The notes beneath the pieces were generated by a model that was not told the DNA's origin, did no database searches, and was given only the letters and a program-made list of their open reading frames with translations. This document shows positions 1 through 7,870 of a stretch of DNA of 19,768 nt, piece by piece; the first letter of the stretch is position 1; each line of letters begins with the position of its first letter. Origin of the DNA: Candidatus Aenigmatarchaeota archaeon (GTDB lineage: Archaea > Aenigmatarchaeota > Aenigmatarchaeia > CG10238-14 > SCSR01); assembly GCA_030616125.1 (NCBI GenBank), contig JAUWXZ010000003.1:1-19768 (forward strand). Direction: 5' to 3'. Made by a program: the position numbers and the translations under genes.

Positions 1-138
1 GTTACTCCTATAGGAAGACTAGCAAAACATAAAGGTGAAAATATCATTAACAATATGATACACAACGTTAGACCAATTAATAATGTCAACACAACCCTTC
101 GCCAATCTGGTTTTAAAAATTCTTTCCAACTCATTTAA
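1..138 (+). CDS. C-terminal fragment of an unidentified protein
   Basis: Reading frame 1 is open from the first base to a TAA at 136-138 and gives the last 45 residues of a protein that begins outside the window. The tail is basic and polar (ends in NSFQLI) with no recognisable motif. It is convergent with gatD, whose stop lies 4 bases further on. The compact spacing fits a genuine gene end, but a 45-codon open frame in AT-rich DNA is weak evidence on its own. I do not recognise the family. Confidence 0.5.
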   Translation, partial: VTPIGRLAKHKGENIINNMIHNVRPINNVNTTLRQSGFKNSFQLI

Positions 139-142
139 TCAC

Positions 143-1468
143 TCAAATCCTCTCAGAAATTTCTCCCACAATATTTTTCAGCATCATTTCTTTGATTTTA
201 TTCAAATTTTTTGTATGACCTAAAACCCACATCAATTTTACAAAAGCTACTTCTGGCAGCCAGTCAGAATTATTTCCGATAACTCCAATTCTATATAACA
301 ATCTCCCAGCAGTATAAACGTTCAGGTCCAACCTTCCAAAAATTGTTTGAGGAGCAATTACAACAGGAATTCCAGAATCAATTAAACTTTTAAGAGAAGG
401 AATTAGACTTTTTGTGAATTTATCGTTAAGCGGATTTGTTGGTACATGTCCTAATCCTGTGCCAGCAATCACTATTCCATCGTAAAATTTTGCTAGATTT
501 TCGATAAATTCTGGCTTAATTCCTGGATGAATATAAACAATTTCAACATTTGGGTTAATTTTATCATCAAGTTTTAATTTTCCTTTCCCTCTTCGATTAA
601 AATCTTCTCTCAAATATTCGATTTTTTTCTCTGAGTACCAAACTTTTGCATAGGGTAGAGCATTAACGGTTTGAAATGCATCTCTTCTAGAGGAGTGAAG
701 CTTTCTTACTTTTGTTCCAGGGTTGATAAAACAAAAGTCATCAGACATACTACCATGCATGCAAACAGTAACTTCCGCGATATCGCTTTTGGAAGCTGTT
801 AAAACTGAAGATACCAGATTCATCGCATTATCACTGCTCCCTCTATCAGAACTACGCTGAGCCCCAACCAAAACTACTGGTATGGGCAAATTCTGAAGCA
901 TAAAGCTTAGAGCAGCGGAAGTATAATGTAAAGTGTCTGTTCCGTGCATTAAAATTATACCATCAACTTTCTTCTTTATCTCTTTAGCAACTTCCCTTGC
1001 AATTATCTGCCAATGAGAGGGCGTCATGTCTTCTGATAAAAGATCGAACAATTTTCTCCCTTTTATGTTGGCTATTTCTTTCAATTCTGGGAAAGATAGT
1101 AATAAATCTCCTGGAGAAAAAGCTGGATATACAGCCCCAGTTCTATATTCTACCCTGGAAGCAATAGTTCCTCCACATCCCAAAATAGAAACTGTAGGTT
1201 TGGCTGGGTCTTTTATGATTTTTATTCTTGCTGGCTTAAACTTTATGGGTTTACCTTTTGCAATCCTCTTGATTTTAACCCCCTTTTCGAACTTTATTCC
1301 AATGTTATAACCATTATCAAGCTTAATTACCAAAGAAGATAGGTCTCCTAGCTCAATTCTAGGCATCAGAATTCCTTCATAAACCAAACTTTTCTTTAAG
1401 ATTCTTACCTTATCCCCAATTTTGATTTTTTTACTTTTCAGTAGTAGCTTAATTTCTTGAGAATACAA
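143..1468 (-). CDS. gatD: Glutamyl-tRNA(Gln) amidotransferase subunit D (asparaginase-like)
   Basis: GatD releases ammonia from glutamine for its partner GatE, which converts Glu-tRNA(Gln) to Gln-tRNA(Gln) in archaea that lack GlnRS. The 441-residue protein has an N-terminal barrel-like domain (about 1-80, VRILKKSLVYEGILMPR) that separates GatD from plain asparaginases. A type I asparaginase domain follows, with the nucleophile motif GGTIAS (Thr101), HGTDT (175-179) and GAQRSSDRGSSDNAMN (about 203-218). Length fits the family. The start is TTG at 1468-1466, chosen because AAGGTGA sits 4 bases upstream and the barrel domain is then complete. ychF lies 61 bp upstream on the same strand, so they may be co-transcribed. 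GatE is not in the window. Confidence 0.95.
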   Translation of the reverse strand: MYSQEIKLLLKSKKIKIGDKVRILKKSLVYEGILMPRIELGDLSSLVIKLDNGYNIGIKFEKGVKIKRIAKGKPIKFKPARIKIIKDPAKPTVSILGCGGTIASRVEYRTGAVYPAFSPGDLLLSFPELKEIANIKGRKLFDLLSEDMTPSHWQIIAREVAKEIKKKVDGIILMHGTDTLHYTSAALSFMLQNLPIPVVLVGAQRSSDRGSSDNAMNLVSSVLTASKSDIAEVTVCMHGSMSDDFCFINPGTKVRKLHSSRRDAFQTVNALPYAKVWYSEKKIEYLREDFNRRGKGKLKLDDKINPNVEIVYIHPGIKPEFIENLAKFYDGIVIAGTGLGHVPTNPLNDKFTKSLIPSLKSLIDSGIPVVIAPQTIFGRLDLNVYTAGRLLYRIGVIGNNSDWLPEVAFVKLMWVLGHTKNLNKIKEMMLKNIVGEISERI

Positions 1469-1511
1469 TTTTTCACCTTTTCCTTATTATTTTTAGGCTA
1501 GCTTGTATTAA

Positions 1512-1526
1512 TTTCTATACTAGAAA
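1512..1526. repeat. Short perfect inverted repeat between ychF and gatD
   Basis: TTTCTA-TAC-TAGAAA is a perfect 6-bp inverted repeat with a 3-bp spacer. It begins 4 bp past the ychF stop and lies 44 bp upstream of the gatD start. It could be an operator, a weak hairpin separating the two cistrons, or chance in AT-rich DNA. No strong T-run follows on the coding strand. Confidence 0.3.
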
Positions 1527-1529
1527 AGT

Positions 1530-2687
1530 CTATTTAGCAAATGCAATTTCAACAACATCGTTATTTTTTAACTGATAATCACCCGACAATTTCCTTTTTG
1601 TTCTAGCATCAATCCCGCAAATAAATTTTTCACCAAGTTCAGTATGCACCATAAAGGCCAATTCTTTAACTGTAGTCCCTTTTGGCACTAGAAATGTATC
1701 TGGTAAAACCTTTCCATCTTTATCAGTTAGTTTATTAACATCAGCAACAGGATAAATAGCCATATAATCCAGCAATTCAAAGACAACTTTGTTCAAACAG
1801 GTCTGAATCCCAGTAGAATTGTATTTATCAATAACTTCTTTTTTAATGAATTCTAAAGCCCCTAACTGTTTTTCTTCTGGTTTTCCTTTAATTTCAAATC
1901 CATCTCCTGGCAAGTAATCAACCAAATCTTGCTCTGAAGCTTTTTTTAAAGCAATCTCTGCTTCTGCTGAAGTGGGAATTACTAATTTGCATTTTTCTTT
2001 TAATTTTTCAAAATTATCTTGTGCAGGCTTAAGATCAATTTTATTTGCAGCGATTATAATTGGTTTAGAAAATTCCCTTATACTCCGAGCAAATTTTTCT
2101 ATATCTGTTATTGGAGCTTTTTCTAACGCTTGCTCAATATGTTCTTTTCTTACCTCCAATCCACTTAACTCTTGGGTCAAAGTTTGAATTAAGTCTGTTC
2201 TTGAGGAAGTTTCTAATTTTCTCTTAAACTTTTCTAAAGCTCTTTTTATAACTCCAGCAAACCAGAGATTAATTTCATCTGCCAAAAACTCAATCTCTTT
2301 GCTAGGATCATAATTTTTGGTAGGCTTTCCTTCTGAATCTGTTAAACCTGAGCAATCCACTATTTGAATTAGAACTGAAGCTTGTCTTATGTCATCAAGG
2401 AATTTGTTTCCAAGTCCTTTTCCTAGGTGCGAGCCAGGAACCAAACCACCAACATCTATCAGTTTGACAGGAACAAATCTTTTCCCATTCTCACATTTTC
2501 CTAATCTTGGATTGCATTTTGTACCAAACTCTTTACAAACACAATCGAGTATAACATGAGCCATTCCAACATTTGATTCGATTGTTGTAAAGGGATATGA
2601 TGCAATTTTTACATCTGCTAGAGTAGATGCCTTAAAAAAACTAGATTTCCCAACATTTGCTTTTCCGACAAGTCCAATTTGAATCAT
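1530..2687 (-). CDS. ychF: YchF/OLA1-type translation-associated GTPase/ATPase (archaeal form)
   Basis: Obg-family P-loop NTPase associated with ribosomes. The 385-residue protein has G1 GKANVGKS (8-15), G3 DVGGL (78-82), G4 NKID (215-218) and G5-like PTSAEAE (near 240). A helical coiled region sits between G3 and G4, and a C-terminal TGS domain spans about 305-385. The archaeal cysteine loop is present (Cys49, 51, 58, 65, leading into GKRFVPVKLIDVGG), followed by the typical GSHLGKGLGNKFLDD stretch. Length and domain order are normal. The ATG at 2687 has AAAGGTG 7 bases upstream. It is divergent from ABCE1 across 66 bp and runs toward gatD. This branch is usually annotated YchF, although nucleotide preference (ATP or GTP) cannot be read from the sequence. 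Confidence 0.95.
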   Translation of the reverse strand: MIQIGLVGKANVGKSSFFKASTLADVKIASYPFTTIESNVGMAHVILDCVCKEFGTKCNPRLGKCENGKRFVPVKLIDVGGLVPGSHLGKGLGNKFLDDIRQASVLIQIVDCSGLTDSEGKPTKNYDPSKEIEFLADEINLWFAGVIKRALEKFKRKLETSSRTDLIQTLTQELSGLEVRKEHIEQALEKAPITDIEKFARSIREFSKPIIIAANKIDLKPAQDNFEKLKEKCKLVIPTSAEAEIALKKASEQDLVDYLPGDGFEIKGKPEEKQLGALEFIKKEVIDKYNSTGIQTCLNKVVFELLDYMAIYPVADVNKLTDKDGKVLPDTFLVPKGTTVKELAFMVHTELGEKFICGIDARTKRKLSGDYQLKNNDVVEIAFAK

Positions 2688-2720
2688 TCAGTAACACCTT
2701 TGTACATAATCTAGGATAAT

Positions 2721-2737
2721 TAAATTTATTGTATAAA
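2721..2737. promoter_or_regulatory. AT-rich promoter element shared by RLI and ychF
   Basis: TAAATTTATT (2721-2730) is centred about 27 bp before the RLI ATG at 2754, the spacing expected for a leaderless archaeal transcript. On the other strand the same stretch reads CTTTATACAATAAATTTA. That would place the ychF transcript start near 2705, leaving a leader of about 20 nt that contains its AAAGGTG ribosome-binding site. Confidence 0.5.
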
Positions 2738-2753
2738 GTTATTATTGATAAAC

Positions 2754-4553
2754 ATGGCTAGAATTGCTGTTATTGATAAAGAATTGTGTAAACCAAAAAA
2801 ATGCAAGTACCAATGCATAAAAGTTTGTCCTAAAAATAGGTCTGGAGAAGAATGTGTGGTTATTGATGAATCTACAGGATTTCCTATTATTAATGAAGAT
2901 ATTTGTATGGGCTGTGGTTTATGTGTACGTGCATGTGAGAAAGCTGGTTTTAAAGCTATAACAATAGTCAATTTACCTCAACAGTTAAAAGAAAGCCCAG
3001 TTCATCGTTTTGGCAAGAACGAATTCTGTGTTTTTAGGTTACCCTTTCCTGTTACAGGAGAAGTAGTTGGTTTGATTGGTCCAAATGGCACAGGTAAAAC
3101 TACTGCTCTAAACATATTGTCTGGAAAATTAAAACCCAATCTCGGTGTGTTTGAAAAGCAAACTGATTTATCAGAATTAATTAAAATCTTTCGAGGCACA
3201 GAATTGCAAGCATATCTAGAAAAACTAGAAAGTAAAGCAATTAAAACTTCTATCAAACCTCAAAGAGTTGACCAAATACCAAAGGCTTATAGAGGAAAAG
3301 TTTCTAGGTTATTAGAAAAAATAGATGAAAGAAAAATTTTAAATGAATTGCTTAAAAGTCTTGCTTTAGAAGAAATAACGAATAGGAAAATTAATGAAGT
3401 TTCTGGAGGAGAGCTACAGAGAATAGCCATCATAGCTTGTTTGATAAAAGATTCTGATTTTTATTATTTTGACGAACCTACAAGTTTCTTAGACGTATTT
3501 CAACGATTGACTGTTGCAAAGCTAATAAGAAAATATTGCAAACAGAAAGCGTGTGTAGTAGCGGATCATGATTTGGCAACTTTAGATTTTCTTGCTGATA
3601 GGATTCACATTTTCTACGGTGTCCCGTCTGTGTATGGTATTGTTTCTAAACCATATGGGGTTAGAGCCGGTATAAACATCTTTCTTGATGGTTATATAAA
3701 AGAGGACAATGTTAAGTTTAGAAGTGAGCCGGTAACTTTATTTACCAGTTTAGTTGAAACTGGCATTTCACAGGATATTTTGGTTTCTTTTACTAACTTA
3801 AAGAAAAAATTTAATGGGTTTCAACTAGAAATGAATCAAGGTGATATAAGAAAAAAAGAGGTTCTGGTTGCTCTGGGAGCTAATGCCCTAGGAAAAACAA
3901 CTTTTGCAAAAATTCTAGCAGGTGAATTAAAACCAGATGCGGGTAAAATTAGCCCTAAGATAAAAGTTTCTTATAAACCACAATATATTCAGACTAATTT
4001 TAAAGGAACTGTACAAGATATGCTGTCCACTATAGCAGATATAGAATCTGATAGCTACAAAACAGAAATAATCAAACCATTGGAATTAGAAAAACTGTTA
4101 GAAAAAAATATTCAAGAGTTATCTGGTGGTGAACTTCAGAGAGTTGCTATTGCTTTAACACTAAGTCAACAGGCAGATTTGTATTTGCTTGATGAACCTT
4201 CTGCTTTTCTTGACGTGGAACAAAGGCTAAGAGTTGCAAAAATAATTAATAAAATTGTTGAAGTTAAAGAAAAAGTCGCTTTGGTTATAGACCATGATTT
4301 GTTATTTTTAAGTAAACTTGGAAGAAGAGCAATGGTTTTTCTCGGCTCACCAGGAAAAAAAGGATATGCAGAAACAGCTTCTATTAAAAACGCTTTCAAC
4401 ACTTTTTTGAAAGAAGTGGGAGTTACATTTAGGCAAGATAAAACTACAGGTAGGCCAAGAGCGAACAAACCTGAAAGTAAACTTGATAGAGAACAAAAAG
4501 AAAAGGGCACTTACTTTACATTTAATTTGTCTAGTTCAAATAAAAAATTCTGA
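2754..4553 (+). CDS. ABCE1/RLI ribosome-recycling ATPase
   Basis: RLI/ABCE1 splits ribosomal subunits after termination in archaea and eukaryotes. Counting from ATG 2754 the protein has 599 residues. The N-terminal ferredoxin-like domain contains two 4Fe-4S cysteine sets (Cys12, 17, 21, 25 and CMGCGLCVRAC at 51-61). The first ABC domain has Walker A GPNGTGKT (109-116), signature VSGGELQR, FDEPTS and ADHD. The second has GANALGKT, LSGGELQR, LDEPSAFLD and IDHD. Length and order match the family. An in-frame TTG at 2745 was rejected: ATG 2754 gives the usual MARIAVID start and the correct TATA spacing. The second Walker A reads GANALGKT rather than the commoner GPNGIGKT but still fits GxxxxGKT. 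Confidence 0.97.
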   Translation: MARIAVIDKELCKPKKCKYQCIKVCPKNRSGEECVVIDESTGFPIINEDICMGCGLCVRACEKAGFKAITIVNLPQQLKESPVHRFGKNEFCVFRLPFPVTGEVVGLIGPNGTGKTTALNILSGKLKPNLGVFEKQTDLSELIKIFRGTELQAYLEKLESKAIKTSIKPQRVDQIPKAYRGKVSRLLEKIDERKILNELLKSLALEEITNRKINEVSGGELQRIAIIACLIKDSDFYYFDEPTSFLDVFQRLTVAKLIRKYCKQKACVVADHDLATLDFLADRIHIFYGVPSVYGIVSKPYGVRAGINIFLDGYIKEDNVKFRSEPVTLFTSLVETGISQDILVSFTNLKKKFNGFQLEMNQGDIRKKEVLVALGANALGKTTFAKILAGELKPDAGKISPKIKVSYKPQYIQTNFKGTVQDMLSTIADIESDSYKTEIIKPLELEKLLEKNIQELSGGELQRVAIALTLSQQADLYLLDEPSAFLDVEQRLRVAKIINKIVEVKEKVALVIDHDLLFLSKLGRRAMVFLGSPGKKGYAETASIKNAFNTFLKEVGVTFRQDKTTGRPRANKPESKLDREQKEKGTYFTFNLSSSNKKF

Positions 4554-4588
4554 AATTTTAAGACTAGTAAATTCTAACAATTTCTTCA

Positions 4589-4607
4589 AATTTAGGTATT
4601 TTTGTTT
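4589..4607 (+). terminator. T-rich stretch downstream of RLI
   Basis: Archaeal transcription often ends in oligo-T tracts. Here TATTTTTGTTT lies about 45 bp past the RLI stop, just at the 3' end of the convergent Yip1 gene. There is no hairpin. The call rests only on T content and position. Confidence 0.25.
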
Positions 4608-5184
4608 AAACTAGACTTCCTGAGATAAGTGTCGAGAAAAGTCCTGTTAATCCCCAGACTGCTGAACCATAGATTGCTGTAAACATTGCTAAGTAAACAA
4701 TCGAAACGCCCAGTAATGTTGTTATCATGTCTGTTCTGAAAAGATCCTTTACCGCTCGATAGAGTATTGCTAGTCCCAATGCACCAAAAATTGCAAGAAA
4801 AACAAAAGAAACTACCATGCCTGCAACTGGAGATTGAGCTAATGTAACTGATGCTATACTTGCAATTACCATTCCAATAGAGATTGGTAAGGAACTATAG
4901 GCAACGGCTGTCAATCCTTCGAAATATTTTCCGACTCCACCTAGAGTTGTCATAACTATTTTTACTATCCAACCAAGGAACAGTCCACCTACTAAAACCA
5001 AAAAGAATATTCCTACAGCAGATTCTGCTCCTATCTGAGCTAATCCAGAAATTGGTATCATTCCGATTGCTGTTGCTATTGCAAACAAAAGTGCTGCCAC
5101 TACTAGTACTCCAATAGATTTACCTAAATTCTTTTCCTTTTTTGCTTTCGCAATTGCTTTTACGGGAGATGTTAATATCTCCAT
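4606..5184 (-). CDS. Yip1-domain integral membrane protein
   Basis: This 192-residue protein is almost entirely hydrophobic, with about five transmembrane segments (near 24-45, 55-80, 90-115, 120-142, 155-180). The N-terminus is short and basic (SPVKAIAKAKKEKNLG). The loop GGVGKYFEGLTAVAYSSLP (near 83-101) matches the G-G-x-(y/f)-x-x-x-L-x-x-x-A-Y-S-x-x-P pattern of Yip1 (PF04893) proteins, which are common in archaea; their role there is not established. It has its own leaderless-type promoter and is convergent with RLI, so it is probably monocistronic. The family call rests on that loop and the membrane layout. Confidence 0.75.
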   Translation of the reverse strand: MEILTSPVKAIAKAKKEKNLGKSIGVLVVAALLFAIATAIGMIPISGLAQIGAESAVGIFFLVLVGGLFLGWIVKIVMTTLGGVGKYFEGLTAVAYSSLPISIGMVIASIASVTLAQSPVAGMVVSFVFLAIFGALGLAILYRAVKDLFRTDMITTLLGVSIVYLAMFTAIYGSAVWGLTGLFSTLISGSLV

Positions 5185-5204
5185 GAAGAAAATTAGTTTT
5201 ATAG

Positions 5205-5213
5205 TGTATAAAT
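5205..5213 (-). promoter_or_regulatory. TATA-like box for the Yip1 gene
   Basis: Read on the minus strand this is ATTTATACA, centred about 25 bp before the ATG at 5184. The spacer carries no ribosome-binding core, so a leaderless mRNA is likely. Confidence 0.5.
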
Positions 5214-5250
5214 TCTTTACTATTAAAAAGGTTAACGATAAGGGAAAGGG

Positions 5251-5260
5251 TTTAATAAAT
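5251..5260 (+). promoter_or_regulatory. TATA-like box for the G1P dehydrogenase gene
   Basis: TTTAATAAAT is centred about 25 bp before ATG 5280, preceded by the purine-rich AGGGAAAGGG that could act as a BRE-like element. There is no ribosome-binding core before the ATG, which supports leaderless initiation. Confidence 0.5.
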
Positions 5261-5279
5261 TAACGTATATCTGTAGAGT

Positions 5280-6497
5280 ATGCGCGAGGAAGACTTAGAA
5301 ATAGAAGTCGTGGAGATAAAAAAAAATCTAGGAAGGGAGATAACAAAACTTTTTGATAAAATTATTTTACCAAAAACTAAAGGAGTTGAATCGCCAAAGA
5401 TAATGCTACTGAATGGTTCAGGTCCAACAAAAAAATTTGCAAAAAAAATACCTAAAAAAGTTTCAAAATATTCGTTTACAGAACCTCAAGAAATTAAAGA
5501 GGCGGACAGTGAGACTTGTACTAAGCTTCTTGAGCTGGCTCAAAAAGAAAATATAGTAGCTTTGCTTAGTGTAGGTGGCGGTAAGGTTTTAGATGTAGGA
5601 AAATTTGTAGGCAGCTACCATAAAAAAAGTGTAATAGTTTGCCCAACGTCAACTACCCATGATGGGATTTGTTCTTCAAGAGCTGTTATAAGAAAAAATG
5701 GAGAGTATCATCGTTCTATTAATGTGAATCCACCACGTGCAGTCATTCTTCATTGGCCTTGGCCTGAAAGCTGTACAAAAACACATCCAGAATATATTCT
5801 ATCGGGACTTGGGGATCTTTCAGATAAACCCAATGCATGTGCTGATTGGTTGTTAACAAAGGTGATGCAGGAAAGAGGAGAAGATGTAAAAGAAGAAACC
5901 AATTTTAATAAAACTAAATCTAAAAAAAGTGTTGATGCTTTCAAAGAAATTTTAGACATTTTAAAGAAAAAGGAGGAAAAGGGAGAAGCTATTACTCCAG
6001 TAGAATTAGTTAAACCTGTTATGCATTCATTAATTACTTGTGGAAAACAGATGAGTTCTCTTGAGCCACCTTCCGCAAGACCTGCTTCTGGTCCAGGTCA
6101 TCTAATTTCCCATGCTTTGGATAAAATTCTTCCACAGCCACGCCTTCATGGTTATCAAGTTGGAATTGGAGCCTTAATTTCTTACTATATAAGAGAAAAA
6201 TATCTGGACTTGGACGAAAAGCTATATGGAAAAAAACCATATGGAATAGGATTTGAAGAAGTTGCGAGGGCATTTAAGTATGCAAGAATCCCAAAGCATT
6301 GGAAAGAATTGGGAATAGACGATGGAGATATGATAAATGCGATTGTAGAAGCACCAGAAATAGGTAAAGATAGGTGGTTTAATCTTTTTGAATATCTTAA
6401 AGAAGACCATAAACCCAAAATAAACATAGATGGCATATTTGCCAATGAAATTTTAAGTGGAATCGAAGAAAGATATAAAGAGATGTATTTTATTTAA
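5280..6497 (+). CDS. egsA: sn-Glycerol-1-phosphate dehydrogenase
   Basis: This enzyme reduces dihydroxyacetone phosphate to sn-glycerol-1-phosphate, which sets the stereochemistry of archaeal lipids. The 405-residue protein has the NAD(P)-binding GGGK-VLDVGK (99-108), then PTSTTHDGICSS (122-133) where relatives have a PT-x-x-S-HDG-x-x-S segment. The metal ligands of the iron-alcohol-dehydrogenase fold appear as Asp179 in GDLSDK, His274 in GHLISHALD and His290 in LHGYQVGIG. It is longer than the usual length of about 350, mainly through a charged insertion near residues 200-240 (KKKEEKGEA). The 3' end overlaps the convergent GGGPS-like gene by 8 bp. That neighbour would use its product. Confidence 0.9.
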   Translation: MREEDLEIEVVEIKKNLGREITKLFDKIILPKTKGVESPKIMLLNGSGPTKKFAKKIPKKVSKYSFTEPQEIKEADSETCTKLLELAQKENIVALLSVGGGKVLDVGKFVGSYHKKSVIVCPTSTTHDGICSSRAVIRKNGEYHRSINVNPPRAVILHWPWPESCTKTHPEYILSGLGDLSDKPNACADWLLTKVMQERGEDVKEETNFNKTKSKKSVDAFKEILDILKKKEEKGEAITPVELVKPVMHSLITCGKQMSSLEPPSARPASGPGHLISHALDKILPQPRLHGYQVGIGALISYYIREKYLDLDEKLYGKKPYGIGFEEVARAFKYARIPKHWKELGIDDGDMINAIVEAPEIGKDRWFNLFEYLKEDHKPKINIDGIFANEILSGIEERYKEMYFI

Positions 6498-7320
6498 AAG
6501 AAATATTTGTTTCTTTATTTAGATCAAAGTTTTTAATTACTTCTGCTATTTTTGAATGCATTACAAGGTCTTTATGGACTATATCGCCAAGAATTAAGGT
6601 TGTATAGCTAGGTATTTTCTTTTCCTTATCCAAATACACTCTTCCAGCCTCTGCCATTTCTCTTCCCCGTTCTGGTGTAGCTATACCACCACCATATTCT
6701 ATTGAAAGATCAGACTTTACTGCATGTACCTTTGCTCTTCTAATTAGGTTAGGATCTGCATATGCTCCACTATTTTCTAGGTAACATCCTTCACACCATC
6801 TTGCACTTTCTTCAATATAATCTTCTAATTTTTCTATTCCACGTTGTGGATCGGCATTAACTAAGTGAGTACAGATAGCATTCGGGTTTAAAAATATGTA
6901 ACCGACAAAAAAAATCCTACGAGATGGAAATTTTATATCTTTGTCATCAAAAGCATCAATCCACTCCTTGCGTACTTCGTACGTGATCTTGCGATTTGTA
7001 GTGTTAAGGGGTGCTGGAATCATTGCAATATTGTAAAGATTTTCCTCAAGCCATTTAACTATTGATTCTGGAGGAACTTGTTTTGGAGAGGAGGGGGTAA
7101 TTATCTTTAGTTTATCTATTAAAATAGGTGAGGAAGGATCAGAAATTTCTCTTCCTATATCAAATAGGAGTTTTTCATCAACACCCGTGCTACCAGCTAT
7201 ATTTATCGCATCGGCAGCACTCCCCCCAATCCCTTCATAAATTCTTTTCCTTTCTTCCCTATCTCTGGCTTTATCAGGATCTATTTGTGATATGACTCTT
7301 ATTTTACTTAAGACACTCAT
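6490..7320 (-). CDS. Divergent geranylgeranylglyceryl phosphate synthase-like TIM barrel
   Basis: GGGPS joins geranylgeranyl diphosphate to glycerol-1-phosphate. The 276-residue protein shows the family's landmarks in order: IDPDK (13-17, phosphate-side loop after strand 1), AADAINIAGSTGV (35-47, compare D-A-I-x-x-G-G-S-x-G-V), YLENSGA (180-186, compare YLE-x-GSGA), YGGGIATPERGREMAEAG (209-226, compare GGGI-x-TPE-x-A-x-x-x-x-x-AG) and LGDIVHK near the C-terminus where relatives have GN-x-x-E. Departures include YLENSGA for YLEAGSGA, and two cysteines (176, 179). Its position beside egsA supports the call. A different PcrB-like or HisA-like barrel is the alternative. ATG 7320 has a TATA-like box 26 bp upstream. 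Confidence 0.75.
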   Translation of the reverse strand: MSVLSKIRVISQIDPDKARDREERKRIYEGIGGSAADAINIAGSTGVDEKLLFDIGREISDPSSPILIDKLKIITPSSPKQVPPESIVKWLEENLYNIAMIPAPLNTTNRKITYEVRKEWIDAFDDKDIKFPSRRIFFVGYIFLNPNAICTHLVNADPQRGIEKLEDYIEESARWCEGCYLENSGAYADPNLIRRAKVHAVKSDLSIEYGGGIATPERGREMAEAGRVYLDKEKKIPSYTTLILGDIVHKDLVMHSKIAEVIKNFDLNKETNISFK

Positions 7321-7340
7321 ACTATTCTATTAAACCAAAA

Positions 7341-7350
7341 ATTATTTATG
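7341..7350 (-). promoter_or_regulatory. TATA-like box for the GGGPS-like gene
   Basis: On the minus strand the sequence is CATAAATAAT, centred about 26 bp before ATG 7320, which indicates a promoter separate from the upstream regulator pair. No GTGA-type ribosome-binding core is present. Confidence 0.5.
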
Positions 7351-7365
7351 TCATTGTTAGCACAA

Positions 7366-7869
7366 TCATCTTTTTTTAAGCTTAAAAGCACAGTAATTAT
7401 TCCCTTTAAAAATCCAGTTTATTCGCTCCATATAAAAATCTTTTCCTAACATCTCTTCGACTATTCCATTGTTGTATTCTAAACAAAAGTTGCAAAGAAG
7501 GGGTTGTTTTAATTCCAATGCCTCATTTCCTTGAGGACAATTTTTAATGACGGTTTCATCCTCAACCACATCTAACTCCAATCCTAGAATCATAGCAGCT
7601 ATTTTTAAGACTTTTGAAACTGATTCTGGACTATTATCTAAATCAAAAATTTCTTTAATCGTTTTTGCATCAGTTTTTCCAATCTCTCTCAATTCTCTCG
7701 CCATTATTTTTGTTGCTATGCTATGGCCACTATACTTTATGACGTGTTTTGTTATAGATGACATCATTCTGCTCATAACTCTTCCCATCATAGTAGCTCT
7801 TTCTTTTTCAGGAATTTTTTCTCTAATCAAACTTTCAATGCTCTGGAGTTCTTCTAGTTTTTTATTCAT
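7366..7869 (-). CDS. Small cysteine-containing protein, ATC-hydrolase/V4R-like C-terminal half
   Basis: This 167-residue protein has a mostly helical N-terminal half (1-100, methionine-rich near 27-36). In the C-terminal half the cysteines are spaced as NCP (Cys111), CNFC (126-129) and a final CAFK (Cys160) after a glycine-containing turn. That pattern (CP, C-x2-C, G-x-x-x-C-x-F) resembles L-2-amino-thiazoline-4-carboxylate hydrolase-like and V4R-type small-molecule or metal-sensing domains. I could not settle which, and the function is unknown. Its ATG is one base past the stop of the Lrp/AsnC gene, so the two are almost certainly co-expressed. It may be the sensor or the target of that regulator. 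Confidence 0.7.
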   Translation of the reverse strand: MNKKLEELQSIESLIREKIPEKERATMMGRVMSRMMSSITKHVIKYSGHSIATKIMARELREIGKTDAKTIKEIFDLDNSPESVSKVLKIAAMILGLELDVVEDETVIKNCPQGNEALELKQPLLCNFCLEYNNGIVEEMLGKDFYMERINWIFKGNNYCAFKLKKR

Positions 7870-7870
7870 A

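Noticed and set aside
1026..1310. Open frame on the plus strand inside gatD
   Set aside because: It is antisense to an unambiguous, motif-complete gene and its product has no recognisable features. The same applies to other frames opposite ychF, RLI, egsA, the 591-residue gene, the nucleotidyltransferase genes and TFB.
4434..4553. Charged C-terminal tail of RLI as a possible fusion or frameshift
   Set aside because: Total length (599) is normal for ABCE1 and archaeal members often end in a lysine-rich tail, so no anomaly is needed.
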